DNA of 38,265 nt from a virus: IMG/VR virus record IMGVR_UViG_3300017963_000472, positions 1-38,265 of that record; one strand, given 5' to 3'. Below the pieces are notes generated by a model, which was not told the DNA's origin, did not search any database, and saw only the letters and a list, made by a program, of their open reading frames with translations. Shown here in pieces: positions 5,675 through 12,821 of this stretch. Within the stretch, counting starts at the first letter, position 1, and each line of letters opens with the position of its first letter. The position numbers and the translations under genes were made by a program.

Positions 5675-6439
5675 ATGCTTGTCGAGTCCCTACTAGACAA
5701 GGAATTCGACATGATTAAAGCTTGGTCGATGTCCCGAGCAGATATCTTCGAAAGCTGCCCTAAGCACGCTTATCTCAAATACGTTGACAAACTTCCTGAA
5801 CCAGATCGTGGTCCTCCCCCGAAAGGAATGACTGAATGGCATAACGACAGAGGATCACGCGTTCATGACGAAGCAGAAGCATATGTCAAAGGAAATCGAA
5901 ACGATCTTATCGCTGAATGCAAACACTTTGCCCCCGAATTTGAAAAACTACATAATCTTGAAAAAGCCGGAAAAGTCATTACAGAACAAGGCTGGGGTTT
6001 TACAGATAACTGGACCCCATGCGACTGGGATGACTACGATAATATCTGGTTACGCGTCATTATTGATGCCCTTGTCTTTCGCAACGATTACGAAGCAATA
6101 GTCATCGACTATAAAACAGGTAAACGTTATTACAATGAAGTAAAACATGGTAAACAGGTACAGTTATACCAACTTGCTACATTCATCAAATATCCAAAAC
6201 TTGAAAAAATAACAACTGAGCTTTGGTATTTAGATCAGAATGAACTATTTCGGCAGACATTCACTCGGCAACAAGGAATGCGATTCTTTGACACATTCAA
6301 CAACAAAGGCCGCGCAATCACTGAAGCTCGTGAATTTCCTGCCAATCCTGGCCGCGCTTGTTTTTTCTGTCCTTACAAAACAGGAATAATTGGCAAGCAA
6401 GGTCCTATGGGAACAGGTCACTGTTCTGATAATCCATAA
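5675..6439 (+). CDS. Cas4/RecB-like PD-(D/E)XK exonuclease
   Basis: This 254-residue protein carries the RecB/Cas4 nuclease pattern: SRADIFESCPKHAYLKYV near the N-terminus, a conserved His in GSRVHDEAE, an Asp in RVIIDALVF (~residue 131), then VIDYKTGK (~143-149) and KQVQLYQLATF. The C-terminal CFFCPYK (~229-234) and a final GHC, with the N-terminal Cys, resemble the four-Cys iron-sulfur cluster of Cas4 and AddB nucleases. Phage members trim DNA ends in recombination or replication. The SNF2 helicase encoded nearby is a plausible partner. The start at 5675 has TTGGAG upstream; an internal ATG at 5711, with AAGGAA upstream, would also keep all motifs. Confidence 0.85.
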   Translation: MLVESLLDKEFDMIKAWSMSRADIFESCPKHAYLKYVDKLPEPDRGPPPKGMTEWHNDRGSRVHDEAEAYVKGNRNDLIAECKHFAPEFEKLHNLEKAGKVITEQGWGFTDNWTPCDWDDYDNIWLRVIIDALVFRNDYEAIVIDYKTGKRYYNEVKHGKQVQLYQLATFIKYPKLEKITTELWYLDQNELFRQTFTRQQGMRFFDTFNNKGRAITEAREFPANPGRACFFCPYKTGIIGKQGPMGTGHCSDNP

Positions 6440-6458
6440 TTTACGAGGAATCGCAAAG

Positions 6459-6725
6459 ATGAAATCTTATCGTATGAAATATTCTGCAGATGCAAAACGC
6501 CAAGCACTCGAACTTGCTGATCGTATTGGCCCAGTTAAAGCGTGTAAACGACTCGGAATCAATAAATCGACCATGTATAACTGGCGACAGAAAATGAACA
6601 TAGAATCGAAAAAGCCTGTTCAAATTTCAACTGAAGCTAAATTCGTTAAAGCTGCACGCGCTGAACTTACTAAACTTGACATGCAACGGCAAGCGCTGCA
6701 AGCCGTTATCAAGAGTTTTGGCTAA
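6459..6725 (+). CDS. HTH protein, transposase-OrfA-like fold
   Basis: The start is at 6459 behind GAGGAATCGCAAAG; the frame is open further upstream but overlaps the nuclease gene. The 88-residue product starts with YSADAKRQALELADRIGP and VKACKRLGINKSTMYNWRQK, the helix-turn-helix pattern of the HTH_23/IS3 OrfA group. It is followed by a helical tail. No transposase catalytic domain or inverted repeats are near, so it is a free-standing DNA-binding protein, probably a regulator. It ends ten bases before a strong hairpin. Confidence 0.75.
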   Translation: MKSYRMKYSADAKRQALELADRIGPVKACKRLGINKSTMYNWRQKMNIESKKPVQISTEAKFVKAARAELTKLDMQRQALQAVIKSFG

Positions 6726-6734
6726 GGAATATGT

Positions 6735-6763
6735 TCTCTGCTGGCAACAATTGCCAGCAGAGA
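6735..6763 (+). promoter_or_regulatory. perfect 13-bp hairpin in the helicase leader
   Basis: TCTCTGCTGGCAA (6735-6747) and TTGCCAGCAGAGA (6751-6763) form a perfect 13-bp stem with a 3-base loop. There is no downstream T-run, so a classical intrinsic terminator is unlikely. It may protect the 3' end of the upstream message, bind a protein, or regulate the helicase start about 30 bases further on. Confidence 0.7.
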
Positions 6764-6793
6764 TAAAACCACCCTATATCGGAGTAATCATCA

Positions 6794-8245
6794 GTGAGTC
6801 AACCTACTACGCCACAATCAACGTGGAAGGAAGGGCTTATAGAGTTAACCGAGGAGCGCTCAGTAGCCAGCGATTTTCTCGCAAAAGCGACGCAAAGCGT
6901 GCCTCCTCTTTACGCGCATCAAAAAATAACCGTAAAGCATCTAAATGATTACCCTAAAACACTCGACGCGTCAGACCCAGGAACAGGCAAAACAAGATCT
7001 CATCTTGAAGCATGGGCATCTCGTCGTAGACGAGGTGGGCTATGTGCCTTGGTCCTTGCTCCTAAAACTTTGCTCGAAGCAGCCTGGACTGCTGACCTTC
7101 ATAAGTATTTTCCAGGCGAGTTCACCTCATCAGTAGCTTATGCAAAAAATCGTGCTAAAGCATTTGAAGTTGAAGCTGACATATACGTTACCAACGTAGA
7201 TGCTGTTAAATGGCTTGCTGAGCAACCCACAAGCTTTTTTGCACGTTTCGACGAAATCATTGTCGATGAAGCGACAGCTTTCAAGAATCGCAATTCAAAG
7301 CGTAGCAAAGCCCTTAATAAAATTAAAAAGCATTTCAAATTCAGACGGGCATTAACGGGTACACCTAATTCTCGTACTGTCACTGATGTTTGGAATCAAA
7401 TTTTCTTTCTTGACGATGGTGAACGTTTAGGCAAAAACTTCTTTGCATTCCGCAACTCAGTTCAAACACCTGTCCAAGTCGGCCCAGCTGCAAATATGAT
7501 CAACTGGGTAGACAAAGATGGTGCTGAAGTTGCAGTTGCGGGGTTAATTTCAGATATCACAGTTCGTCATAAATTCGAAGAATGCTTAGATATCCCAGCA
7601 CAAGTAATGCGCAGTCGATATATTCATCTCAGTAAAAAACTGCAAAAAGCATATGATGAACTAAAAGAGACAGCTGTTCTTGAACTTGAAAAAGCAGATG
7701 TTATCGGAATTAACGCAGCTGTTCTTGCTAATAAACTATTACAAGTAGCATCAGGATCTGTCTATGCTGAAGGCGATCCACAATTAATCGACACAGAGCG
7801 ATACGAACTAACACTCGACCTAGCAGAAGAAGTTGATCATAGTATTGTATTCTTTATGTGGCACCATCAACGCAAAGCACTCGAAGTTCAAGCTAAGAAA
7901 CGAGGAGTTAACTATGAGGTCATTGATCGAACTGTTAATGAGCGACGCCGAACGAGCATCGTTAATGCGTATCAAGAAGGCGTTTACCAAACCCTCTTCC
8001 TCCACCCCAAATCCGCCGCTCACGGACTCACACTCACCAAAGGGACACGGACTATTTGGGCTAGTCCCACGTATGAGCCTGACATCTTTAAGCAAGGGAA
8101 CCACCGAATTTACAGAGCAGGGCAAAACCAAAAAACTGAAATCATAATGATTGCAGCAGAAGGAACAATCGAACCGCAAGTCTATGCAAAAATGCAAGAT
8201 AAGAATCGACGAATGATCAATCTGCTGGAGATCTTACAATCGTGA
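6794..8245 (+). CDS. SNF2-family DNA helicase
   Basis: The gene starts at GTG 6794, with CGGAG about nine bases upstream. The 483-residue protein shows superfamily 2 motifs: Walker A DPGTGKTR (~61-68), VLAPKTLLEAAW (Ia region), the DEAT box in IIVDEATAFKNRNSKR (~155-168), ALTGTP (III) and the C-terminal lobe with IVFFMWHHQRKAL. It also has the SNF2-typical LHPKSAAHGLTLTKGTRTI and QGNHRIYRAGQ (motif VI). Phage SNF2 proteins are double-stranded DNA translocases of unclear function, often near replication or recombination genes as here. Length and motif set are complete. The 90-residue frame across its start is not a gene. Confidence 0.93.
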   Translation: MSQPTTPQSTWKEGLIELTEERSVASDFLAKATQSVPPLYAHQKITVKHLNDYPKTLDASDPGTGKTRSHLEAWASRRRRGGLCALVLAPKTLLEAAWTADLHKYFPGEFTSSVAYAKNRAKAFEVEADIYVTNVDAVKWLAEQPTSFFARFDEIIVDEATAFKNRNSKRSKALNKIKKHFKFRRALTGTPNSRTVTDVWNQIFFLDDGERLGKNFFAFRNSVQTPVQVGPAANMINWVDKDGAEVAVAGLISDITVRHKFEECLDIPAQVMRSRYIHLSKKLQKAYDELKETAVLELEKADVIGINAAVLANKLLQVASGSVYAEGDPQLIDTERYELTLDLAEEVDHSIVFFMWHHQRKALEVQAKKRGVNYEVIDRTVNERRRTSIVNAYQEGVYQTLFLHPKSAAHGLTLTKGTRTIWASPTYEPDIFKQGNHRIYRAGQNQKTEIIMIAAEGTIEPQVYAKMQDKNRRMINLLEILQS

Positions 8246-8475
8246 AACATGACTCTGTTCACTATTGGCGAGTAATTCAACCATCTCGCTGGAAAAAAAG
8301 TCCATTACATATCAAGGGCGGAGCAACTCCGCATCATCGAAAAGAAGAAGCAACGCACGACAATACATATCCACACCGCTCAACATGCTGCACAGCTAGT
8401 AATATGCCTATTTTCCGATCAACACGGTTAAACTCATCCATACGTGATTATTTACTAAGGATTTGTTCAGAATGA
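8242..8475 (+). CDS. hypothetical basic protein
   Basis: A GTG start overlaps the helicase stop (GTGA). The 77-residue product is rich in His, Arg and Thr and has no recognisable motif. Its residue composition is less typical of a folded protein than its neighbours. However, it ends in an ATGA overlap with the next small frame, the junction type used by real genes here. Confidence 0.4.
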   Translation: MKHDSVHYWRVIQPSRWKKSPLHIKGGATPHHRKEEATHDNTYPHRSTCCTASNMPIFRSTRLNSSIRDYLLRICSE

Positions 8476-8639
8476 TTGCAAAAATCAAACATCTGCTATG
8501 GCGCATTTGTAATCACCAAGCATATATTTATACACAGAAAGCATTAGCTTATCCTATTAGAAATAGCTACGAACTAGATCTATGGAATAAAGCTAATTGG
8601 TGGAGACAAAAAGCAAAACGATGGAAAACTTATCGATGA
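8472..8639 (+). CDS. small Trp/Lys-rich protein
   Basis: A 55-residue frame coupled on both sides by ATGA overlaps (8472 and 8636). The product has five Trp and many Lys/Arg and Tyr (HLLWRICNHQAY, LWNKANWWRQKAKRWK), giving an amphipathic basic helix. A membrane-surface or nucleic-acid-binding role is possible. No family is recognised. Confidence 0.5.
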   Translation: MIAKIKHLLWRICNHQAYIYTQKALAYPIRNSYELDLWNKANWWRQKAKRWKTYR

Positions 8640-8707
8640 CAAGCCAAGAACAGTCTCACATTATCGGTATAAGTGCAGAGCGTGAGATTGTGGAAGACTT
8701 CAAATGA
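8636..8707 (+). pseudogene. decayed coiled-coil module remnant
   Basis: A 23-codon frame coupled by ATGA at both ends. Its peptide EQSHIIGISAEREIVED aligns with the EEQ-RLVGM-AEREAAL module of repeat R2 (989-1072 and 12546-12629), but everything else of those proteins is missing. It looks like a leftover of module exchange. It may still act as a coupling leader for the next gene, whose ATG overlaps its stop. Confidence 0.45.
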
Positions 8708-9300
8708 AATGTGGTGATTGTAGATTTTTCGATATGTGTGGAGATGGGCCAATGGGTGATTGTTGGCGCTATCCGAATACCAGCGTGAAGAACCGACTAG
8801 ACAAGTGCGGCGAGTTCAGGCCGCGAGAGGAGCCAAAGGTGCACCCCAGCGATTACCAAACAGAATCGGCAGAAGTGTCCGTGCCAGTCGACCCAGCTTC
8901 GGAGCCAGAAACAATTACGATCAAGCTGACAGAAGAAGAGTACGCGAGGTACGAACACATTGCTGAATTGTCAGCACAGCCGATTGAGGATGTGTTAGCT
9001 GTGGTTTTGGCAATCGGTGAATCTGCATTAGACACAATGACTAAAAATCAAAATCCAGCCGACCCCAAGCTAGTTGTGGACGAAGTACTGCGCAAAGAAA
9101 ACGAGCGACTCTCAAAAGAAATGCAAGACTTCTATGCCAGCAACGAAAAACTCCGTGCCAAGAACGAGCGGCTGGAACAGCAACTAAACAGACTCGATTC
9201 TCAAACTCAGCAAAGTGTGATTATTAAGTTGCGCAAAGAGAACAAGCGACTGCGCGAAGAGAATAAACGTCTCCGCGCCGAGTTGGAGTTATGGAGATAG
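8704..9300 (+). CDS. Cys-cluster and coiled-coil fusion protein
   Basis: This 198-residue protein joins modules that occur separately elsewhere. Residues 1-41 are the Cys-cluster domain (CGDCRFFDMCG, DCWRYP, KCGEFRPRE), paralogous to 1347 and 10488. Residues ~45-62 carry repeat R3. Residues ~65-105 form an alpha-helical segment containing ITIKLTEEEYARYEHIAEL, which resembles a ribbon-helix-helix-like block. The rest is ENERL-type coiled coil. The start is the ATG in ATGA overlap with the preceding remnant. The fusion supports the cassette model. Molecular function unknown. Confidence 0.7.
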   Translation: MKCGDCRFFDMCGDGPMGDCWRYPNTSVKNRLDKCGEFRPREEPKVHPSDYQTESAEVSVPVDPASEPETITIKLTEEEYARYEHIAELSAQPIEDVLAVVLAIGESALDTMTKNQNPADPKLVVDEVLRKENERLSKEMQDFYASNEKLRAKNERLEQQLNRLDSQTQQSVIIKLRKENKRLREENKRLRAELELWR

Positions 9301-9515
9301 ACAGCGCAGCAGTGGTGAGAATCGCGGAACTCCACCGAAAAATCGCAGAACTTTGCGCCGAAAACGAACAACTTAAAGCAGCCCTGCGTGATGTTTACGA
9401 AGTCTGGGCCGGGTCAGAGGGATTTATTCCCAAGACAGCGTCAGAGGCATACCAACAAAAAATAATAAGAAACATGCGAGACTATGCAGCAGCCGCCCTG
9501 CGGGAGAAGGAATGA
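9291..9515 (+). CDS. small coiled-coil protein
   Basis: A 74-residue protein whose ATG lies inside the end of the previous gene, ten bases before its stop, and whose own stop overlaps the next start. The first half is coiled coil (RIAELHRKIAELCAENEQL). The second half (VYEVWAGSEGF, SEAYQQKIIRNM) is helical. No enzymatic motif. Confidence 0.6.
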   Translation: MEIDSAAVVRIAELHRKIAELCAENEQLKAALRDVYEVWAGSEGFIPKTASEAYQQKIIRNMRDYAAAALREKE

Positions 9516-9811
9516 TGAGCATAGGCCAATCTGCAAACCAACATCAAGCGTATTTGATGAGGCGCATCCGGGAGCTGGAGGATCAGATCAAAGTCTGTGC
9601 TCAAGCTCTCAATGATGAGGAAAGAGAAAACGAGCGGCTTGCGAAGTGCTGCACCCAGCGCGGCGCACGGATGCAAATCATGCGGGAGTACCTTGTTAAG
9701 ATTGATGAGCCACACATGGACTATGGGTGGAAAGGTTTTACCGCTGACTACAACCACCCAGAGGCGGCTGCGTGGTTCGACGCTAATGGTGTACCAAATG
9801 ACATCCGCTGA
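9512..9811 (+). CDS. modular coiled-coil protein with shared N-terminus
   Basis: The start is ATG 9512 or, matching the paralogue at 779, ATG 9515; GGAGAAGGA lies just upstream. The 98-99 residue product opens with the MSIGQSANQHQAYLMRRI module (repeat R1), continues as coiled coil with ENERL, and ends in an unrelated aromatic segment (HMDYGWKGFTADYNHPEAAA). After the first 23 residues it does not resemble its paralogue, consistent with module exchange. Confidence 0.7.
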   Translation: MMSIGQSANQHQAYLMRRIRELEDQIKVCAQALNDEERENERLAKCCTQRGARMQIMREYLVKIDEPHMDYGWKGFTADYNHPEAAAWFDANGVPNDIR

Positions 9812-9995
9812 CTTGCAAGCTGCTGTCTACAGGGATGGGCTGCCGTGCGGCACCTGCGACTACTGTGCTCATCTTCAAGATGGGCGTTTTCGGTGGCGGG
9901 AGTGTCACCAGGAGGCCCCGGACCTGTGCCCGGGCGTTCGCCACCGACGCAAACGCACACACCCCTATTCGCAACAGGAGCAAGGTGATGAGTGA
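9798..9995 (+). CDS. small Cys-rich protein of the cassette cluster
   Basis: The start at ATG 9798 lies 11 bases before the previous stop; the longer frame from 9597 is inside the upstream gene. The 65-residue product has CGTCDYC and two later Cys (RECHQEAPDLCPG), a plausible zinc site, then a basic stretch. It ends in the recurrent EQGDE tail overlapping the next start. Function unknown. Confidence 0.55.
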   Translation: MTSADLQAAVYRDGLPCGTCDYCAHLQDGRFRWRECHQEAPDLCPGVRHRRKRTHPYSQQEQGDE

Positions 9996-10203
9996 CGGGC
10001 CAACCGTAACACTGACAGGTCGCTGGCGGCATAAGGCCGAAAAACGATGGTTTCGCAAGGAACCCGTGCTTGTTCTTCAGGTCGAGAAACGACACAAAGG
10101 TTTCCACATCACAAATAACGGAGGCGTTGTAGATTCTCGACCCTATGATTTTAAACTCTGGCATGACGCAAAGGTGGAAGACCTTCGTGAACTAGAACTA
10201 TGA
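9988..10203 (+). CDS. hypothetical small beta-rich protein
   Basis: The start at ATG 9988 follows CAGGAGCAAGGTG, the junction sequence recurrent in this cluster. The 71-residue product alternates hydrophobic and charged residues (PTVTLTGRWRH, PVLVLQVEKRHKGFHI), suggesting a small beta barrel, and lacks coiled coil. It is one of the few genes of the cluster with a globular look. No family recognised. Confidence 0.6.
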   Translation: MSDGPTVTLTGRWRHKAEKRWFRKEPVLVLQVEKRHKGFHITNNGGVVDSRPYDFKLWHDAKVEDLRELEL

Positions 10204-10231
10204 GGGTGGGAAATGAAAGGAGACCACTGAC

Positions 10232-10507
10232 ATGCATATACTTATGGACAGCTCCGAACTCCCGATCGAAGTGAGTGAAGGAGGAGCTAAAGAAATCTTC
10301 CGCCTGCGCGAAGAAAACGAGCGGCTTCGCATCCAGATTAAGACGCTAAAACAAGCCAAGACCTGCAAAACTTGTGCGCGGGAACGTGACAGTAGTAAAT
10401 GCAACAACTGCGCGTTGTACTATTACCGCAAGCCGTGCCAGTGGATCCCTGCAAGAATCGCCATCGACGCGGCGAAGGAGCAGAGCAATGAAAAGACGAT
10501 GCAGTAA
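10232..10507 (+). CDS. coiled-coil protein with Cys cluster
   Basis: AAGGAG lies nine bases before the ATG. The 91-residue product has a coiled-coil heptad block (LREENERLRIQIKTLK) and then CKTCARERDSSKCNNC, a CxxC...CxxC pair that could bind zinc, then RIAIDAAKEQ, the family's C-terminal helix. The last 20 bases overlap the next gene. Confidence 0.65.
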   Translation: MHILMDSSELPIEVSEGGAKEIFRLREENERLRIQIKTLKQAKTCKTCARERDSSKCNNCALYYYRKPCQWIPARIAIDAAKEQSNEKTMQ

Positions 10508-10805
10508 TTGTAAGTTCTGGAGTCCTTACTCCACTGGAGACAGTGTTCAGCCGTTTAAAGATTTCTGCAAAGCACATCCGCAAAAAATTGAGAAAACGGC
10601 TAACGACTGGTGCGGCGAGTTCAGGCCGCGTGATGAGGCAGCCGCCCCACAGCAGGAGCGGATGTGGCTTGTAAAGATTGGGACTATGCGCAATTACACA
10701 GATGAATCTAAGTCTTTGCATTATTGGTCTCAGGTAACTTGCGACCATCCCGACGCCGAGCTTTGGGAGAAGGTAGGAGGGCAGGGTGGTGAAAATTCGC
10801 AGTGA
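10488..10805 (+). CDS. Cys-cluster protein (CGEFRPR family), second paralogue
   Basis: The start is at ATG 10488, within the end of the preceding gene. The 105-residue product has CSNCKFW, a later DFCKAHP and WCGEFRPRDEAAAP, as in 1347-1607. It also shares the C-terminal PDAELWEKV-GQ with that gene (repeats R5 and R6). The middle segments differ. The ending (GGQGGENSQ) departs from the usual GQGDE because GTG replaces ATG at the junction. Confidence 0.7.
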   Translation: MKRRCSNCKFWSPYSTGDSVQPFKDFCKAHPQKIEKTANDWCGEFRPRDEAAAPQQERMWLVKIGTMRNYTDESKSLHYWSQVTCDHPDAELWEKVGGQGGENSQ

Positions 10806-11031
10806 CTTAATTGCAGACCTGCGCGTATGGGCAACTGTTCAACCAGAAGCAGCCGATGCTATTGAACATCTACAAGCAGAGAACGCACGCCTCCGCGCCC
10901 AGAACGAACGGCTGCTAAAGATCGAAATGGCAGCGAGAAACCTCGTAGATAATAGCTATACACCTTCCTGTGATGGTGACCGCCAACGATGGATGATGCT
11001 ACAAGCAGCCATGCGCGGCGAGGGGAAGTAA
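10786..11031 (+). CDS. coiled-coil protein of the cassette family
   Basis: A GTG start (10786 or 10789) behind GGAGGGCAG, inside the end of the previous gene. The product has about 80 residues: an N-terminal helix (SDLIADLRVWATVQPEAADA), a QAENARLRAQNERLLK coiled coil, and a C-terminal segment with CDGDRQRWMMLQAAM. The stop overlaps the next start as TAATG. Function unknown. Confidence 0.6.
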   Translation: MVKIRSDLIADLRVWATVQPEAADAIEHLQAENARLRAQNERLLKIEMAARNLVDNSYTPSCDGDRQRWMMLQAAMRGEGK

Positions 11032-11504
11032 TGAAGCCAGACATTATTTACATCGAAGACGACGATCAATGCCCATACTTCTATCATGCCGATGAAGAAG
11101 ACAGGCCGGTCGATGCAATAAAATACGTTCGCGCGGACCTGCAAAAAGAGCGTGACGAACTTAAACGCAAATACAACCACCTGCTTACCGAGTGCTACGG
11201 CACGACGATGAATGCCTGCGAATGCGGACTGGGCAAGCGGCCAGCTTATGAACGCTGCATCAAGTGCGAGTTGAAAGCGCTGCAGGCAGAAAACGAGCGC
11301 CTCCGCGCCGAGGTAAACGAAATGTCCGGCACATACACCAGCAAGCAGTCGGTGATTGATGACGCTGAGCGGTATCGGTTGCTGCGGCAAATAGACAAGG
11401 GTCCATCGTGGGATGACCTTTTAAGTCTGCCGCGTGGAACTATTACATGCACAGAAGACATAGACGCCGCCGCCGACGCAGCAAAGGGACAGGGTGATGA
11501 GTAG
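11031..11504 (+). CDS. modular coiled-coil protein with Cys motif
   Basis: The start at ATG 11031 follows GAGGGGAAGTA; the upstream in-frame ATG at 10989 lies within the previous gene. The 157-residue product has an acidic N-terminus (YIEDDDQCPYF), a coiled coil, CECGLGKRPAYERCIKCE (possible zinc site), LQAENERLRAEV, repeat R4 (MSGTYTSKQSVIDDAER) and the ending DIDAAADAAKGQGDE. The AERYRLLR...DAA arrangement is common at the C-terminus of small phage coiled-coil proteins. Confidence 0.7.
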   Translation: MKPDIIYIEDDDQCPYFYHADEEDRPVDAIKYVRADLQKERDELKRKYNHLLTECYGTTMNACECGLGKRPAYERCIKCELKALQAENERLRAEVNEMSGTYTSKQSVIDDAERYRLLRQIDKGPSWDDLLSLPRGTITCTEDIDAAADAAKGQGDE

Positions 11505-11832
11505 TGGAGTGACAATGGCATTTCACCAGCGCGTGGTGATGCAGATGCAGAAAACAATCCAGGAGCGCGGCCTCGAGGTCATGACGCTGAAGGCTGACGC
11601 CGAGCGGCTGAAAAAGCGCGTTAACTACTTGGAAATACAAATGTCTCGCAGCGGTTACGAACAATCGCTGAAAGACGCCGAGCGGTTCCAAAAGCTGGAG
11701 CGAAACAAGTTGACCATCAGCTACCACAAAAAAGGCATCGGGGTTCACCGTCCGTTAACCAATTATCCCTACGAGTTACACAAAACACTCAGGGACGCCA
11801 TCGACGCGGCGAGGGGAGATGGTGATGAGTGA
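11497..11832 (+). CDS. coiled-coil protein of the cassette family
   Basis: The start is placed at ATG 11497 in the GGTGATGAGT junction; GTG 11494 is the alternative. The 111-residue product contains coiled coil (LKADAERLKKRVNYLEIQM), the DAERFQKLERNK block and the ending AIDAARGDGDE. The last bases contain the next gene's start. Confidence 0.65.
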   Translation: MSSGVTMAFHQRVVMQMQKTIQERGLEVMTLKADAERLKKRVNYLEIQMSRSGYEQSLKDAERFQKLERNKLTISYHKKGIGVHRPLTNYPYELHKTLRDAIDAARGDGDE

Positions 11833-12163
11833 ATACTGCCCCTATTGTGAAGCCCCCACCAGCAATCTCATCTGGGGCAGACTGGAAGTTGACGGTATTA
11901 ACACCATTCAAAAGGTTAGCTGCGGCAAGTGTGGTGGCGAGTGGATCAACGACGATGAAACAGACAAGCGCATCCGGAATCTTGAAACCGACCGGGACAA
12001 AGCCTGGGTATTGTTAACTTGGGCAGAAGCCTTGATTCGCAGCCTAAGCGGCTGGCCTGAGACTCACCCGAACGAAGTTACGGAGTGGAAAGAGGAATGG
12101 AGGTTGCTGCGTATGCGTAGAGAACAGCGCAACACCATGGATGAGACAGAAGGAGCAAGGTGA
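11825..12163 (+). CDS. zinc-ribbon and coiled-coil protein
   Basis: The start is at ATG 11825 after GAGGGGAGATGGTG. Residues ~5-8 CPYC and ~35-38 CGKC form a classic zinc-ribbon pair, then INDDETDKRIRNLETDRD begins a helical region with several Trp. The N-terminal ribbon suggests nucleic-acid or protein binding. It ends overlapping the next ATG (TGATG). Confidence 0.65.
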   Translation: MSEYCPYCEAPTSNLIWGRLEVDGINTIQKVSCGKCGGEWINDDETDKRIRNLETDRDKAWVLLTWAEALIRSLSGWPETHPNEVTEWKEEWRLLRMRREQRNTMDETEGAR

Positions 12164-12318
12164 TGGGTTTTAATCTGGAAAGCATGGTCGCCGAACTAGA
12201 AGCAATCTTAAACGCAGACCAAAAGGCAGCAAAGACTTTGCGCGAAGCTCGTAAATGCTTAGCCAACTGGAAGCAATACGCTTACGACTGCGGGAAACTA
12301 GACGGGAAACCAGAGTGA
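12163..12318 (+). CDS. small helical protein (51 residues)
   Basis: A short frame with overlaps at both ends (TGATG at 12161, TGATG at 12316) and AGGAGCAAGG upstream. The product (MVAELEAILNADQKAAKTLR) is a helical segment with two Cys, like a single module of its neighbours. Its size and exact junction fit support it as a real small gene. Confidence 0.55.
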   Translation: MGFNLESMVAELEAILNADQKAAKTLREARKCLANWKQYAYDCGKLDGKPE

Positions 12319-12821
12319 TGAGTGACAATCAAATACTCCGAGTGCTTAAGGGCCATCGGTTCGAGCGTGAAGCTCTCAGGCAGGAAATGAAAGCAATGGT
12401 GGAGTGGTATGACGCCACACAACAGCGCATCCGGGAGCTAGATGCGGACCTCAAGAAAGAGCAACGCCTGCACAAAGAATTCCGTGTGAAAACCCACTCT
12501 CTACAAAAGCAGAACAACGTGAAGCTGGAAAAGCTGAAAGAACTCGAATCCGAGCTGGAAGAACAGGCCCGGCTTGTCGGTATGAGCGCAGAGCGTGAGG
12601 CCGCGCTGCTGGCTGAGAACGAGCAGCTGAAGGCTCGAATCCACGAGCTAGAAGTAGAAGACACAGCAACGGCTGAAGATGCCGAGCAATATCGGTATTT
12701 AAAAGAACACGTTGGCTGTGACAGTCCTACAGAATTAGACACTCGAGACATCGTTATGTATTACAAAACAAGCGAGTGGGATGAACTGATTAACGCAGCG
12801 CGTGAGCAGGGTGATGGATGA
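12318..12821 (+). CDS. modular coiled-coil protein, cassette family
   Basis: The start is at ATG 12318 (MSDNQILRVLK) in the GTGATGAGT junction; the ATG at 12255 is inside the previous gene. The 167-residue product is long coiled coil (RIRELDADLKKEQRLHKEF), repeat R2 (ELEEQARLVGMSAERE), AENEQLKARI, then DAEQYRYLKEHVG and LINAAREQGDG. It is the closest relative of the 779 gene in this cluster, but only the R2 block is nearly identical. Confidence 0.75.
   Translation: MSDNQILRVLKGHRFEREALRQEMKAMVEWYDATQQRIRELDADLKKEQRLHKEFRVKTHSLQKQNNVKLEKLKELESELEEQARLVGMSAEREAALLAENEQLKARIHELEVEDTATAEDAEQYRYLKEHVGCDSPTELDTRDIVMYYKTSEWDELINAAREQGDG

Noticed and set aside
6459-6725. Insertion sequence indicated by an OrfA-like HTH
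   Set aside because: No DDE transposase, terminal inverted repeats or target duplication nearby; the gene fits the phage operon.
6676-6948. 90-residue plus-strand frame across the helicase leader
   Set aside because: It overlaps the HTH gene end, the 13-bp hairpin and the helicase N-terminus, has no ribosome-binding site and shows no protein-like pattern.
10200-10274. 24-residue frame starting in an ATGA overlap
   Set aside because: It conflicts with the well-supported ribosome-binding site and start at 10232 and shows no pattern.
12329-12751. 140-residue Ser-rich minus-strand frame
   Set aside because: It is antisense to a coiled-coil gene; the Ser/Arg/Cys composition is the expected shadow of Glu/Leu/Ala codons.
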